NCBI GenBank assembly: GCA_020852555.1
Contig: JADZAQ010000022.1
Coordinates: 1 to 33,732, forward strand
Reading direction: 5' to 3'
Origin: Burkholderiales bacterium
GTDB lineage: Bacteria; Pseudomonadota; Gammaproteobacteria; Burkholderiales; Casimicrobiaceae
Length of the DNA: 33,732 nt
Under the pieces are notes generated by a model. The model searched no databases and was not told where the DNA came from. It was given only the letters and a program-made list of their open reading frames with translations. A program made the translations under genes and the position numbers. Below are positions 15,229-24,213 of the stretch, piece after piece (within the stretch, counting starts at the first letter, position 1; every line of letters begins with the position of its first letter).

Positions 15229-16098
15229 ATGACTGCCTGGTCGCGACGCCGGCGCGTCGGCTATGCTTTCGTCGCGCCGGCGTTCCTCTTTCTGTGCGTG
15301 GTAGTGCTGTTTCCGCTCGGCCACGCGTTCTACACCAGCCTCACGCGCGTGCGAGGGTTGGCATCCAGCTTCGTCGGCCTGCAGAACTACCAGCGAGTCC
15401 TCGCGGACGACGTATTCTGGCATTCGCTCGGCGTGTCGCTCGCGTTCACGGTCTCGGCGGTCGCCCTGCATATCGCAATTGGCCTCGCGCTCGCGCTGCT
15501 GGTCGATGGTCTGCGCTTCGCGCGTACCGCGCTGCGCATCGCCTTCCTCACCCCGTGGATGGTCGCCCCGGCGGTCGGCGCCACCATCTGGCTGTGGCTG
15601 CTCGAGCCGCAGTTCGGCGTCGTCAACTACCTCCTGCAGGCCGCGCACCTCGTCAAGGCGCCGCTCGCCTGGCTCGGCGAGCCGGCGCTTGCGTTCGCTT
15701 CGATCGTCACGGTCGATACCTGGCGCGGCGTGCCATTTGTCATGCTGCTGATGATCGCCGGCTTGCAAACGATTCCTCGCGAGCAGTACGAGGCGGCCGC
15801 GATCGACGGTGCCGGCGCCTGGCAGCGCTTCCGCTACGTCACGTTGCCGAACCTGCGCTATCTGCTCGTGGTCGCCTCGACGCTGGACGTCATCAACACC
15901 ATCCGTCATTACGACATCATCGGGGTCATGACCGCGGGCGGCCCGGCGCAGGCGACCGAGGTGCTGCCGGTTCTTCTCTACAACACGGCGTTCCGCGGCA
16001 ACCGCTTCGGCGAGGCGGCGGCGATCGGCGTCCTGCTGCTCCTCATCGTGCTCGCCTTCTCGATCGTGCACATTCGCGTGACGAGACCCGAGCGATGA
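15229..16098 (+). CDS. ABC sugar transporter permease (MalF type)
   Basis: This 289-residue, six-helix permease has VGYAFVAPAFLFLCVVVLFPL as its first helix and the EAA cytoplasmic loop EQYEAAAIDGAGAWQRF, with the G nine residues further on as is usual, followed by VTLPNLRYLL. It belongs to the MalF/UgpA branch. It lies ten bases after the binding protein and overlaps the second permease by ATGA. The EAA loop docks an ATPase, but none is encoded nearby. Confidence 0.93.
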   Translation: MTAWSRRRRVGYAFVAPAFLFLCVVVLFPLGHAFYTSLTRVRGLASSFVGLQNYQRVLADDVFWHSLGVSLAFTVSAVALHIAIGLALALLVDGLRFARTALRIAFLTPWMVAPAVGATIWLWLLEPQFGVVNYLLQAAHLVKAPLAWLGEPALAFASIVTVDTWRGVPFVMLLMIAGLQTIPREQYEAAAIDGAGAWQRFRYVTLPNLRYLLVVASTLDVINTIRHYDIIGVMTAGGPAQATEVLPVLLYNTAFRGNRFGEAAAIGVLLLLIVLAFSIVHIRVTRPER

Positions 16099-16907
16099 CG
16101 TGGCTGCGCTGGGTTGCCGCGCTTACGGCGCTGGCCGTGGTCGTGTTTCCGTTCTACTGGATGGTGAATACGTCGCTCAAGCCGGCATCGGAGATCTTCC
16201 TGTCGCCGCCATCGTTCGCCTCGGCGAACTGGTCGCTCGACGCCTATCGCACCGTGCTCACCGAGCGCCCGGTGGGACGGTATTTCGTCAACAGTCTTGT
16301 CGTCGCGCTCGGTACCACGGCGCTATCGGTAGTCCTCGCCGCGCTGGCGGCCTACGGGTTCACCCGCTTCTTCCCGCGCGGCGCGACGCCCTTCATCGTA
16401 CTGCTGCTGTTCACCAAGATGCTGCCGGAGACGCTGCTCATCATTCCGTATTTCCGGTTGATGTCCGATCTTGGCCTGCTCAACACGTATCTCGCGTTGG
16501 TACTCGCCTACTCGTCGTTCGCGCTGCCGTTCTCGGTGTGGATGCTCATCGGGTTCTTCCGCTCGATTCCGCGCGACATCGATGAGGCGGCAATGATCGA
16601 CGGCGCATCGCATCTGACCGCATTCTGGCGCGTCATCCTGCCGCTAGCGCGACCCGGGATCGTCGCGGTGGCGCTGTTCACCTTCCTCATCGCCTGGAAC
16701 TCCTACGTGTGGGCGCTGGTGCTGACGACCGATGCGTCGATGTACGTGCTGTCGGTGGGGATTGCCAACATGGTTGGCGAGTATCGGGTGCAGTGGAACG
16801 AACTGATGGCGGCCGCGGTGATTGCGGCGGTGCCGGTGATGGTCCTCTACGCACTCCTCGAGCGGCACCTGGTCAATGCCATTACCGCAGGCGCGGTGAA
16901 GGGTTGA
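16095..16907 (+). CDS. ABC sugar transporter permease (MalG type)
   Basis: The 270-residue permease starts at ATG 16095, overlapping the previous stop; the open frame extends upstream but that part is not real. It has six helices, the MalG-type N-terminus YWMVNTSLKPASEIF, and the EAA loop DIDEAAMIDGASHLTAFWRV followed by ILPLARPGI. It forms the heterodimeric channel with the upstream MalF-type permease. It is the last gene of the LacI-controlled operon; a convergent LysR gene ends 60 bp later. Confidence 0.93.
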   Translation: MTWLRWVAALTALAVVVFPFYWMVNTSLKPASEIFLSPPSFASANWSLDAYRTVLTERPVGRYFVNSLVVALGTTALSVVLAALAAYGFTRFFPRGATPFIVLLLFTKMLPETLLIIPYFRLMSDLGLLNTYLALVLAYSSFALPFSVWMLIGFFRSIPRDIDEAAMIDGASHLTAFWRVILPLARPGIVAVALFTFLIAWNSYVWALVLTTDASMYVLSVGIANMVGEYRVQWNELMAAAVIAAVPVMVLYALLERHLVNAITAGAVKG

Positions 16908-16967
16908 GTGGCTGTTGCGCGGTGGCGATGCGGATGCCTGTGCGGTGTCGAACTCGAAGGGAGATGA

Positions 16968-17891
16968 TCACGACCCCGACACCGGCGCCCGCATCGGTGA
17001 AGGCGCCGCCGCCACCGGTGCCGCCAGCAGCACGTCGAGCACCAGTTGGACGGGGCGCTCGATCGCCGTGGCGCGATGCGCAATGCCAAGCGGCCGCCAG
17101 AGAGGAGGCGTCAGCGGCAGGATGGTGATGCGTGGGTCGACCAGCGCCGGCGTGGCTTCGTACGACAGCAGCGTTGCGCCATAGCCGGCGGCCACCAGGC
17201 TCTTGATCGCCTCGTTGTAGTTGTGCTCGATCCTCGGTTTCGGGTGGAAGCCGGCGGCGGCGAACCATTCGGTCGTCAACCGCCACAGGCGGGTGCGGTT
17301 GTCGTTGAGGATGAGCGGCCGGCCGGCGAGCCAGACCGGCGTGGCGCGCCGCGGATGCGTCCAGTTCGAAGGGACGAGCGCCACCACCGGATCGCGGCGC
17401 CAGGGGACGATGCGCAGCGCGGGTGTTTTCGGTTGCGGCAGGGCCACGATGCCGATGTCGATCGAGCCCTCACCGACCCGGGCGAGGGCTTCCTCCGACG
17501 TGCAGACCGACAGTTCGACCTCGATACCGGGGTGGTCCCGCGCGAGGCGGCCGAGGACGCCGGGCAGCAGGTTGGCGATGACCGGGGTCGACGAGCTGAT
17601 GCGGACGCGGCCGCGCTTGCCCTGTATCTGCAGGCGAACGTCCTCCACCATCGCATCGGCCTGATTGAGCAGCAGCCGCGCGCGCTCGACCAGCGTCTGG
17701 CCGACGCCGGTCGGCGTCACGCGCGTGCGGTCGCGGAACAGCAGCGACGCCCCGAGCCGCGCCTCGAGCTCGGAGACGTGGAGGCTCACCGTGGGCGGCG
17801 CGAGATGCAGGGCGCGGGCGGCAGCGGCAAACGAGCCGAGATCGACGATGCAGACGAGCGTACGGAGGCGATCGGGATTCAAGGCGCGCAT
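16968..17891 (-). CDS. LysR family transcriptional regulator
   Basis: The 307-residue product (from MRALNPDRLRTLV) has the LysR helix-turn-helix GSFAAAARALHLAPPTVSLH at residues about 20-39 and an effector domain with ISSSTPVIANLLPGVLGRL and IDIGIVALPQPKTPALR. ATG 17891 is preferred over an in-frame TTG at 17924 because the T-N11-A palindrome lies between the two and family proteins begin near here. No Shine-Dalgarno is seen for either. It is divergent from the FAD-linked-oxidase operon and should activate it. The C-terminus is Ala/Pro-rich. Confidence 0.92.
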   Translation of the reverse strand: MRALNPDRLRTLVCIVDLGSFAAAARALHLAPPTVSLHVSELEARLGASLLFRDRTRVTPTGVGQTLVERARLLLNQADAMVEDVRLQIQGKRGRVRISSSTPVIANLLPGVLGRLARDHPGIEVELSVCTSEEALARVGEGSIDIGIVALPQPKTPALRIVPWRRDPVVALVPSNWTHPRRATPVWLAGRPLILNDNRTRLWRLTTEWFAAAGFHPKPRIEHNYNEAIKSLVAAGYGATLLSYEATPALVDPRITILPLTPPLWRPLGIAHRATAIERPVQLVLDVLLAAPVAAAPSPMRAPVSGS

Positions 17892-17894
17892 GAT

Positions 17895-17911
17895 ATTCAG
17901 AAATACTGAAT
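17895..17911. promoter_or_regulatory. T-N11-A palindrome, candidate LysR binding site
   Basis: ATTCAG and CTGAAT flank AAATA, giving a 17-bp perfect inverted repeat with the T-N11-A form (T17897, A17909) recognised by LysR-type regulators. It begins four bases from the lysR ATG and lies about 80 bases before the divergent FAD-oxidase start, consistent with autorepression and activation of the divergent operon. Confidence 0.75.
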
Positions 17912-17977
17912 GAATGGATTGCAAGATTCAACTTTACGGATGTTACCCCAGCACCGAAGATCGCAAGTTGCACCCAC

Positions 17978-17983
17978 AGGAGG
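17978..17983 (+). promoter_or_regulatory. Shine-Dalgarno deciding the FAD-oxidase start
   Basis: AGGAGG stands eight bases before GTG 17992. The upstream in-frame start at 17914 would read through the LysR box region and shows no family homology, so GTG 17992 is chosen. Confidence 0.75.
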
Positions 17984-17991
17984 CAGGCCAC

Positions 17992-19482
17992 GTGACCACC
18001 GCGATCCCCGTCAGTCATTCCGCCTATGATCGGTTCGGCACGTTGGGGAGTGCGGAAGTCAAGGCCGCCGCGAGCGCGTTGGTGGGCCTCGTCGGCGCCG
18101 AACACGTGCTCACCGGCGCCGACGCCGGTCGACGCTACCCCGGCGACCAGAGTTGGCTGACGGCGATCCACGCCCATTTTGGCCAGCCGCTCAACCAGCC
18201 CGACGTTGCCGTCGCTGCCGGTTCGACGAGCGAAGTGAGCGGGATCATGGCGCTCGCCAGTCGGATGCGCATCCCCGTCACCCCGCTGGGCGGTGCTTCC
18301 GGCGTGCAAGGCGCGGCCAACGCCAATTGCGGCGGCATCCTGCTCGATCTCACGCGGATGAACCGGATCCGCGAGATCGATACGGCTTCGCTGACCTGCA
18401 CGGTCGAGGCCGGCATGAACGTGAAGGCGTTCGAGGCGGAGTTGAACCGGCAGGGCCTGAGCTTCACCCACTATCCGGCGTCTGCCGAATGGGCGAGCGT
18501 CGGGGGCTCGGTGGCGGCGCGCGGCTCGGGCGTGCTGTCCACGAAATACGGCAACATCCAGGATCACGTGCTGTCGCTCGAGGTCGTGTTGCCCGACGGC
18601 GGCGTGGTGGCGCTCCCGCCGGTGCCAAAGCATGGCGTGGGTCCGGAGATGACCCAACTCTTCGTCGGCGCCGAGGGTACGCTCGGCGTGATCACGGCGG
18701 TGCGGGTCAAGTTGCGGCGGTTGCCGGTGACGCGCATCTTCAGCGCCTTTCGCTTTCCCACTCTCGCCGATGGCATCGCGGCCGGCCGCGAGATCATGAC
18801 CAGCGGCCTGCGCCCGGCGGTGATGCGGCTGTATGACAAGTACGCGGCCACGCAGAGTCTCGAGAAGGCGGTCGCCGCCGGCCTCGACGGCGAAACGATG
18901 ATCCTGATGGTCGATGGCGATCACGAACGGCTGATCGCGCAGGAGGCGGCGCTGTGCGACGAGATCTGCGCGACGCATGGCGCGCGTGCGCTGTCGCCGG
19001 CGATCGGCTCGACCTGGTGGGAGCGGCGCTACGACTTCTACCATCCGCCCCATGCACCGCAACTGCCGCAGATCTGGTGCACGATGGATGCGGTGTCGGA
19101 TTTCACGCGCATCGAGGCGCTGTACGAGGAAGTCACGCGGTCGATGCGCGAAGCGGCGGATGCCCGATGGGGCATGACGCTGAAGACGCACCTGTCGCAC
19201 TGGTACGACTGGGGTGCGATGATCTATCCGCGCTTCATCGTGCCCCGCGGCCCGGACGATCTCGACGAGGCGCTGGCGCTGCACGATCGGATCATCACCG
19301 CGGCCGCCGAGGCGGCGCTGCGGGCAGGTGGCGTCATCAACGATCATCACGGCGTCGGCATGCGGCTCGCACCGCACTTGCAGGCGCAGTTCGGCGACGA
19401 GGGGATGAAGCTCATGCGAGGCATCAAGAACGGCATCGATCCCGCGCACATCCTCTGCCCGGGCAAGCTCGCGATGCGCTGA
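17992..19482 (+). CDS. FAD-linked oxidase, alkyldihydroxyacetonephosphate-synthase-like
   Basis: This 496-residue flavoprotein has a PCMH-type FAD-binding domain (PDVAVAAGSTSEVSGIMALA, TPLGGASGVQGAAN, YPASAEWASVGGSVAARGSG, TKYGNIQDHVLSLEVVLPDG) and a cap domain ending in NDHHGVGMRLAP and GIDPAHILCPGKL. The HHG motif and the ending resemble alkyl-DHAP synthase and D-2-hydroxyacid dehydrogenases of the GlcD family. A 2-hydroxyacid or polyol-derived oxidation is plausible; ether-lipid synthesis is not suggested by the neighbours. The start is GTG 17992. It is the first gene of a seven-gene operon. Family firm, substrate unknown. Confidence 0.9.
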   Translation: MTTAIPVSHSAYDRFGTLGSAEVKAAASALVGLVGAEHVLTGADAGRRYPGDQSWLTAIHAHFGQPLNQPDVAVAAGSTSEVSGIMALASRMRIPVTPLGGASGVQGAANANCGGILLDLTRMNRIREIDTASLTCTVEAGMNVKAFEAELNRQGLSFTHYPASAEWASVGGSVAARGSGVLSTKYGNIQDHVLSLEVVLPDGGVVALPPVPKHGVGPEMTQLFVGAEGTLGVITAVRVKLRRLPVTRIFSAFRFPTLADGIAAGREIMTSGLRPAVMRLYDKYAATQSLEKAVAAGLDGETMILMVDGDHERLIAQEAALCDEICATHGARALSPAIGSTWWERRYDFYHPPHAPQLPQIWCTMDAVSDFTRIEALYEEVTRSMREAADARWGMTLKTHLSHWYDWGAMIYPRFIVPRGPDDLDEALALHDRIITAAAEAALRAGGVINDHHGVGMRLAPHLQAQFGDEGMKLMRGIKNGIDPAHILCPGKLAMR

Positions 19483-19561
19483 ACGGAGGTGGGCGCCGAC
19501 CTCTCCGGGGCGTCGGCGGGAGTCGGGGTGAAGCTGACGGTGACGGGAGGCAGTGCAGAGC

Positions 19562-20329
19562 ATGGATCTCGGACTGACAGGGCGGATCGCGATCATCACC
19601 GGTGCTGCGCGTGGCATCGGCCGCGCGCACGCCCACATGCTCGGCACCGAGGGCGCGACCGTCGTGCTGAACGATCTCGATGCGACGGCGCTTGCCGCCA
19701 CGGCGCAGTCGCTCGCGGACGAAGGCATCGCGGTGACGATGCTGGCGGGCGACGCCGCCGACGAGACGTTCGTACGCTCGGCGGTGGCCGGGCTCCACGA
19801 ACGCCTCGGCAGGATCGACATCCTGGTGAACAACGCCGGCATTGGGGTCAAGCCCGCAGCAGCGGTGGCCGACCTGTCGCTTGCGGACTGGCAGCGGATG
19901 CTGCGTGCGCATCTCGACAGCACCTTCCTGTGGTCGCGCGAGGTCGTCGGTCCGATGCGCGCCGGCGGCTTCGGGCGCATCGTCAACACCTCGTCGATGA
20001 ACTTCACCGGCGGCGGACGGCCGGGTGTCGCGCACTATTCGGCCGCCAAGGCCGGGATCGTCGGTCTGACGCAAACGATGGCGAAGGAGGTCGGGGCGTA
20101 CGGCATCACCGTGAATGCGATCGCCCCCGGTTATGTCGCCACCGAGCTCATCAGCACGTTCTCCGCCGACATGATGGAACGCCTCGCGATCCAGAATCCA
20201 ATCGGCCGCCTCTGTCAGCCCACCGAGGTCGCGGCCCTCGTGGCCTGGCTGTGTTCGTCGCACGCCGGCTTCGTGAACGGCGAATGCATCTGCATGGATG
20301 GCGGCAGGCGTGATTTCTTCTGGGGGTAG
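19562..20329 (+). CDS. short-chain dehydrogenase/reductase (SDR)
   Basis: The 255-residue classical SDR has the cofactor motif TGAARGIG at residues 13-20, NDLDA after the second strand (Asp suggests NAD rather than NADP), NNAGIG, the catalytic SSM near residue 145 and Tyr159-x-x-x-Lys163 in HYSAAK. It ends with GECICMDGG, typical of the fabG-like branch. ATG 19562 follows GGGAGG by 11 bases; GTG 19553 is an alternative giving three more residues. It probably oxidises a hydroxyl of the imported polyol or sugar acid before the kinase acts. Confidence 0.92.
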   Translation: MDLGLTGRIAIITGAARGIGRAHAHMLGTEGATVVLNDLDATALAATAQSLADEGIAVTMLAGDAADETFVRSAVAGLHERLGRIDILVNNAGIGVKPAAAVADLSLADWQRMLRAHLDSTFLWSREVVGPMRAGGFGRIVNTSSMNFTGGGRPGVAHYSAAKAGIVGLTQTMAKEVGAYGITVNAIAPGYVATELISTFSADMMERLAIQNPIGRLCQPTEVAALVAWLCSSHAGFVNGECICMDGGRRDFFWG

Positions 20330-20342
20330 CGAAAGCGCTGCG

Positions 20343-21959
20343 ATGGACGGCCACCCGATGGACACTCAGTACCTCATGGGCATCGACATCGGTGCCGGCA
20401 GCCTGAAGACGATGATCGTGGCCGACGGCGGCCGCGTCGCCGGCGCAGCCAGCGTCGACCTCGTGACGCGCACGCCGCATCCGGGCTGGAGCGAGCAGGA
20501 TCCGCAGGATTGGTGGCAGGCGGTTTGCGCGACGGTACCGCGCGCGCTGGCCGAGGCCGGGATCGCGGCCGATCGCATCGCGGCCGTGGCGTTCAGCGCC
20601 GGCGCGCATACGCCGGTCCTCGAGGATCGCGACGGGCGCGTGATCCGGCCGGCCATCCTCTGGAGCGACAGCCGCAGCGCGGTCGAGGCGAGCGAATTGC
20701 AGCAGCGCTACGGCGACGAGATTCTCGCCATCGCCTGCAACCGCGCCGCGCCCACGTGGACGCAGCCGCAACTGCTGTGGCTCGCCCGCCACGAGCCCGA
20801 AGCTTTCGGTCGGATCCATCGGCTGTACGTGGCCAAGGACTGGCTGCGCAGCCGCTTGACCGGCACCTGGGAGACGGATCCCACGGAAGCGGTCGGCACC
20901 TTGCTCTACGACGGCCGAGCCGATGCGTGGTCCGAGCGGCTCTGCGCGATGATCGGACTCGATCCGCGCACGCTTCCGCCGATCGTGAAGCCGACCGACG
21001 TCGTCGGCCGCGTCACGGCACGGGCGGCGGCGGTCTGCGGGCTCGCAGCCGGCACGCCGGTGGTCTGCGGCAGTTCCGACACGTCGGTCGAGGCCTTCGG
21101 CGCCGGCGCGAGCGACGTGGGTCTCGGTACGGTGAAGCTCGCCACCGCGGCAGCGATCAGCATCGTCGCGACCGCACCACGTCCCTCGGCCACCGTCATC
21201 AACTATCCGTTCTGTGTGCCCGGGCTCTGGTACACGATCGGCGCGACCAATTCGTGCGCATCGGCGCATCGCTGGCTGCGCGACACCTTCTTCACGCCCG
21301 ATGCGGCCGGCGCCGGCAGCGCAGGGCCGGCGGCGATCGATGGCGCGGCGCTCTTCGGGCGCATGGATGCCGCGGCTGCCGGTGCCGAGGCCGGCGCGCG
21401 CGGCCTCATCTTCCACCCCTATCTGCAGGGTGAGCGCACGCCGTACTGGGATCCGAAATTGCGTGCGAGCTTCATCGGCCTCACCTTCGCGCATCAGCCG
21501 GCGCATGTCGTGCGCGCGCTCTACGAAGGCATCGCCTGCTCGCTGCGCGACGTGCTGGAGGCGCTGCGCGCGCAGGGCCTCGACATGCGCGAGGCCCGGA
21601 TCATCGGTGGCGGCGCGCGCAGTGCAACGTGGCGGCAGATCGTTGCCGACGTGCTCGACATCGGGATCCTGATGCCGGAGGTCACCGATGCCTCGTTCGG
21701 GGCGGCGCTGATCGCCGGCGTGGGCGCCGGCGTGTTCGCCGACGAGCGCAGCGCCGCGCAGCAAACCGTCCGCATCGTTGCTCGCCACGAGCCCGAGGCG
21801 ACCCGGCGCGCCCTCTACGCGGATCTGTACGGCATCTATCGCGACGCCGCGCGGCAGTTGGTCGACGTGCACCACCGTCTCGGTGCGCTGGCTGCTGCCG
21901 GCACTTCGTCGGCGCCGCCGCCCGCCAACCCTTCCTGCGCGCCCGAAGCGGCACGCTGA
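20343..21959 (+). CDS. FGGY family carbohydrate kinase (xylulokinase-like)
   Basis: This 538-residue kinase has the N-terminal ATPase fold MGIDIGAGSLKTMIV, SEQDPQDWWQAV, ILWSDSRS, the catalytic aspartate Asp246 in CGSSDTSVEAFGAG, and the second-domain signature GGGARSATWRQIVADVL. It should phosphorylate a ketose or polyol using ATP. ATG 20343 is 13 bases after the SDR stop, but no good Shine-Dalgarno is present; ATG 20358 is an alternative. Family length is usually near 500; the extra C-terminus is Ala/Pro-rich. Coupled to the SDR and a GldA-like dehydrogenase it suggests polyol catabolism through a phosphorylated intermediate. Confidence 0.91.
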   Translation: MDGHPMDTQYLMGIDIGAGSLKTMIVADGGRVAGAASVDLVTRTPHPGWSEQDPQDWWQAVCATVPRALAEAGIAADRIAAVAFSAGAHTPVLEDRDGRVIRPAILWSDSRSAVEASELQQRYGDEILAIACNRAAPTWTQPQLLWLARHEPEAFGRIHRLYVAKDWLRSRLTGTWETDPTEAVGTLLYDGRADAWSERLCAMIGLDPRTLPPIVKPTDVVGRVTARAAAVCGLAAGTPVVCGSSDTSVEAFGAGASDVGLGTVKLATAAAISIVATAPRPSATVINYPFCVPGLWYTIGATNSCASAHRWLRDTFFTPDAAGAGSAGPAAIDGAALFGRMDAAAAGAEAGARGLIFHPYLQGERTPYWDPKLRASFIGLTFAHQPAHVVRALYEGIACSLRDVLEALRAQGLDMREARIIGGGARSATWRQIVADVLDIGILMPEVTDASFGAALIAGVGAGVFADERSAAQQTVRIVARHEPEATRRALYADLYGIYRDAARQLVDVHHRLGALAAAGTSSAPPPANPSCAPEAAR

Positions 21960-21984
21960 GCGTACGGAACCGAAAGGGCGCCGA

Positions 21985-23163
21985 ATGACCATGAGTCCGA
22001 TCGAGTCGACTTCGGCGCATGATTCGCGCCGGACGAACGTGCCGGCGGCAACGCGCGAGCAGCCAGCGAGCCTGCGCGCCTTCGGTTCGCCCCAGCGCTA
22101 CCTGCAAGGGCCGGGGGCCTTGCGCGAACTGGGCGGCATCGTCGCGACGTTCGGTACCACCCGTCCCTTCGTCGTGGCCGATGCGGTGGTGCAGGCACTG
22201 CTGCGCGCGGATCTCGAGGCGGCGCTGGGCCCGGGTGCCTGCTTCGCGGCATTCGGCGGCGAGTGTTCTGCCGCCGAGATCGATCGGCTCGCGGCGCAGG
22301 CGCGCACCGCCGGCGCCGATATCATCCTCGGGGTCGGCGGCGGCAAGGCGATCGATGCCGCCAAGGGCGTGCGCATCCAGCAGCCGATGCCACTCGTCGT
22401 GGTGCCGAGCATTGCGTCCAACGATTCGCCGACGAGCCGGATCGTGGTCGTCTACACCGACGATCACCGCTTGCTCGAAGTGCGGCGGATGCCCACCAAC
22501 CCCGATGTCGTGCTGGTCGATACGGCGGTCATCGCTGCCGCGCCGCCGCGCTTCTTCGTCTCCGGCATCGGCGATGCGCTGTCCAAGAAATTCGAGGTCG
22601 CGCAGTGCGCCGGCAGCGGCGGCCAGAACTTCTACGGTGCCCGGCCACCGGCGATCGCGCAGGCGATTGCCGATGCCTGCTACGAGGTGATCCGCGAGCA
22701 CGCGGAGCCTGCGCTCATGGCGGTGCGCCGCCGGCAGCCCGACGCGCACGTCGAGGAGACGGTCGAGGCCACCATCCTGCTGTCGGGCCTCGCCTTCGAG
22801 AATGGCGGCCTGTCGATCGCCCATTCGCTGACCCGCGGCCTGTCGATCGTGCCCGGCGTGGCTGATGCCCTGCACGGCGAACAGGTCGCCTGGGGGCTGC
22901 TCGTGCAGTGGGTGCTCGAGGGTCGATCCGATGCCTTCATGGCCGACCAACTCGCCTTCTATGGCCGAATCGGTCTGCCGCGGACGTTGCAGGAACTGGG
23001 GCTTACCGGTGATCCCGCGCAGGCCGCGACCACCATCGCCCGCGACACCTGGGCTCGCGCACCGTACGTGAAGGCACTGACCGCGCCGATCGATCCGGAG
23101 CGGCTCGAGGCCGCAATCAACGCGACCCGTGAATTTGCCACGACCGAGCGCAGCCCGCCATGA
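21985..23163 (+). CDS. iron/zinc-containing dehydrogenase, glycerol dehydrogenase-like
   Basis: The 392-residue protein is a GldA-type member of the iron-containing alcohol dehydrogenase superfamily. The NAD motif GVGGGKAIDAAK and the GldA-like PSIASNDSPTSRIVVVY are clear. Metal ligands are Asp197 in GIGDALSKK, His280 in SIAHSLTRG and His297 in LHGEQVAWG; their spacing (83 and 17) is the same as in GldA (Asp171, His254, His271, from memory). ATG 21985 follows AAAGGG by six bases. A 35-residue polar N-terminal tail precedes the fold, longer than in GldA. It probably interconverts a vicinal diol and a hydroxyketone. No electron partner is needed, as NAD is the acceptor. Confidence 0.9.
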   Translation: MTMSPIESTSAHDSRRTNVPAATREQPASLRAFGSPQRYLQGPGALRELGGIVATFGTTRPFVVADAVVQALLRADLEAALGPGACFAAFGGECSAAEIDRLAAQARTAGADIILGVGGGKAIDAAKGVRIQQPMPLVVVPSIASNDSPTSRIVVVYTDDHRLLEVRRMPTNPDVVLVDTAVIAAAPPRFFVSGIGDALSKKFEVAQCAGSGGQNFYGARPPAIAQAIADACYEVIREHAEPALMAVRRRQPDAHVEETVEATILLSGLAFENGGLSIAHSLTRGLSIVPGVADALHGEQVAWGLLVQWVLEGRSDAFMADQLAFYGRIGLPRTLQELGLTGDPAQAATTIARDTWARAPYVKALTAPIDPERLEAAINATREFATTERSPP

Positions 23164-23215
23164 TTTGCCAGACCCTGAAGTAACGTTCCAGCCGCAGTCC
23201 ACCACGGAGGCCACC

Positions 23216-24205
23216 ATGAAGACGAAGTTGATCACCTGGATCGCCGGATTGACGCTCGCGATCGCAGCCGGTTCGGGATTCGCCCAGACGCAAGTCCGGA
23301 TCGGCAGCATCCAATCCGAATCCTTCTACATGAACAAGTACTTCGAGAAGTTCCAGGAGCTGGTGAATCAGAAGACCAACAACGCCTATCGCTTCAAGGT
23401 CTTCTACAACAGCACGCTGGGCAACGAATCGGAGATGTTCGAGCAGATGCAGGCGGGCTTGCTGGAGATGCAGTTCGGCTACTCGGCGATCCTGCCGAAC
23501 TATGTCCGCGAGACCGAGGTGATCGGCCTGCCCGGGCTGCTGTCGAACTTCGACGAGGTCCACAAGATCATGAATGGGCCGATCGGCGACGATCTCGCGC
23601 AGAAGGTGCTCGACAAGACCGGCGTCCGCGTCCTGTGGTGGGTCGACCAGGCGCACCGCAACGTGTGGCTGAAGGACAAGGAGGTCAAGACGCTGGCCGA
23701 CTTCAAGGGCATCAAGCTGCGCTCGCCGAACTCGCCGCTCTACCTGCGCGTGCTGAAGACGATGGGGCTCAATCCGACGCCGATGGGCTTCAACGAGATC
23801 TATACCGCCGTCAAGACCGGCGTGGTCGATGGTCACGAGCAGGAAGATCCCGGCGTGATCGCGATGAAGTTCTACGAGGTCGAGAACCGCGGTGTCGTGA
23901 CCCGGCACATGTACCAGTCGGCCGTTTTCGAGATCAGCGAGAAATTCTTCCAGAAGCTCCCCAAGGAGCACCAGCAGATCTTCAAGGATGCGGCCCGGGA
24001 AGCCGGCATCTGGTTCCGTCCGCACACCGGCCTGGAGGCTGAACTGGCGGCCCGCAAGCAGCTCCAGGACAAGTACGGCATGAAGATCACCGAGATCGAT
24101 CCCAAGGAGCTCGCGGCAGTCTTTGCGCCGATGGTCGACGAGTACTCGAAGGAGCGGGGCATCTACGATTACGTGCAGAAGGTCCGCAAGGAACTCGGCA
24201 AGTAA
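23216..24205 (+). CDS. TRAP transporter substrate-binding protein (DctP type)
   Basis: The 329-residue DctP protein begins at ATG 23216 after CGGAGG, with a Sec signal peptide (KLITWIAGLTLAIAAGSGFAQ). The binding-site arginine is Arg169 in GIKLRSPNSPLY, and the canonical stretch MGFNEIYTAVKTGVVDGHEQ is present. Unlike the first DctP it has the standard GFNE segment of classical dicarboxylate or sugar-acid binders. It follows the GldA-like gene by 52 bp within the LysR-controlled operon. An acidic ligand is likely from the arginine, though some TRAP proteins of polyol operons bind neutral ligands. Confidence 0.93.
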   Translation: MKTKLITWIAGLTLAIAAGSGFAQTQVRIGSIQSESFYMNKYFEKFQELVNQKTNNAYRFKVFYNSTLGNESEMFEQMQAGLLEMQFGYSAILPNYVRETEVIGLPGLLSNFDEVHKIMNGPIGDDLAQKVLDKTGVRVLWWVDQAHRNVWLKDKEVKTLADFKGIKLRSPNSPLYLRVLKTMGLNPTPMGFNEIYTAVKTGVVDGHEQEDPGVIAMKFYEVENRGVVTRHMYQSAVFEISEKFFQKLPKEHQQIFKDAAREAGIWFRPHTGLEAELAARKQLQDKYGMKITEIDPKELAAVFAPMVDEYSKERGIYDYVQKVRKELGK

Positions 24206-24213
24206 GTCGCTCG

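Noticed and set aside
15294-16094. Long N-terminal extension of the MalG-type permease
   Set aside because: It is the off-frame shadow of the MalF-type permease; ATG 16095 overlaps the preceding stop.
17470-20007. 845-codon minus-strand open frame
   Set aside because: It runs antisense to lysR's neighbour genes, mixes His/Arg/Ala-rich runs, and has no domain; it is a high-GC shadow of the FAD oxidase and SDR.
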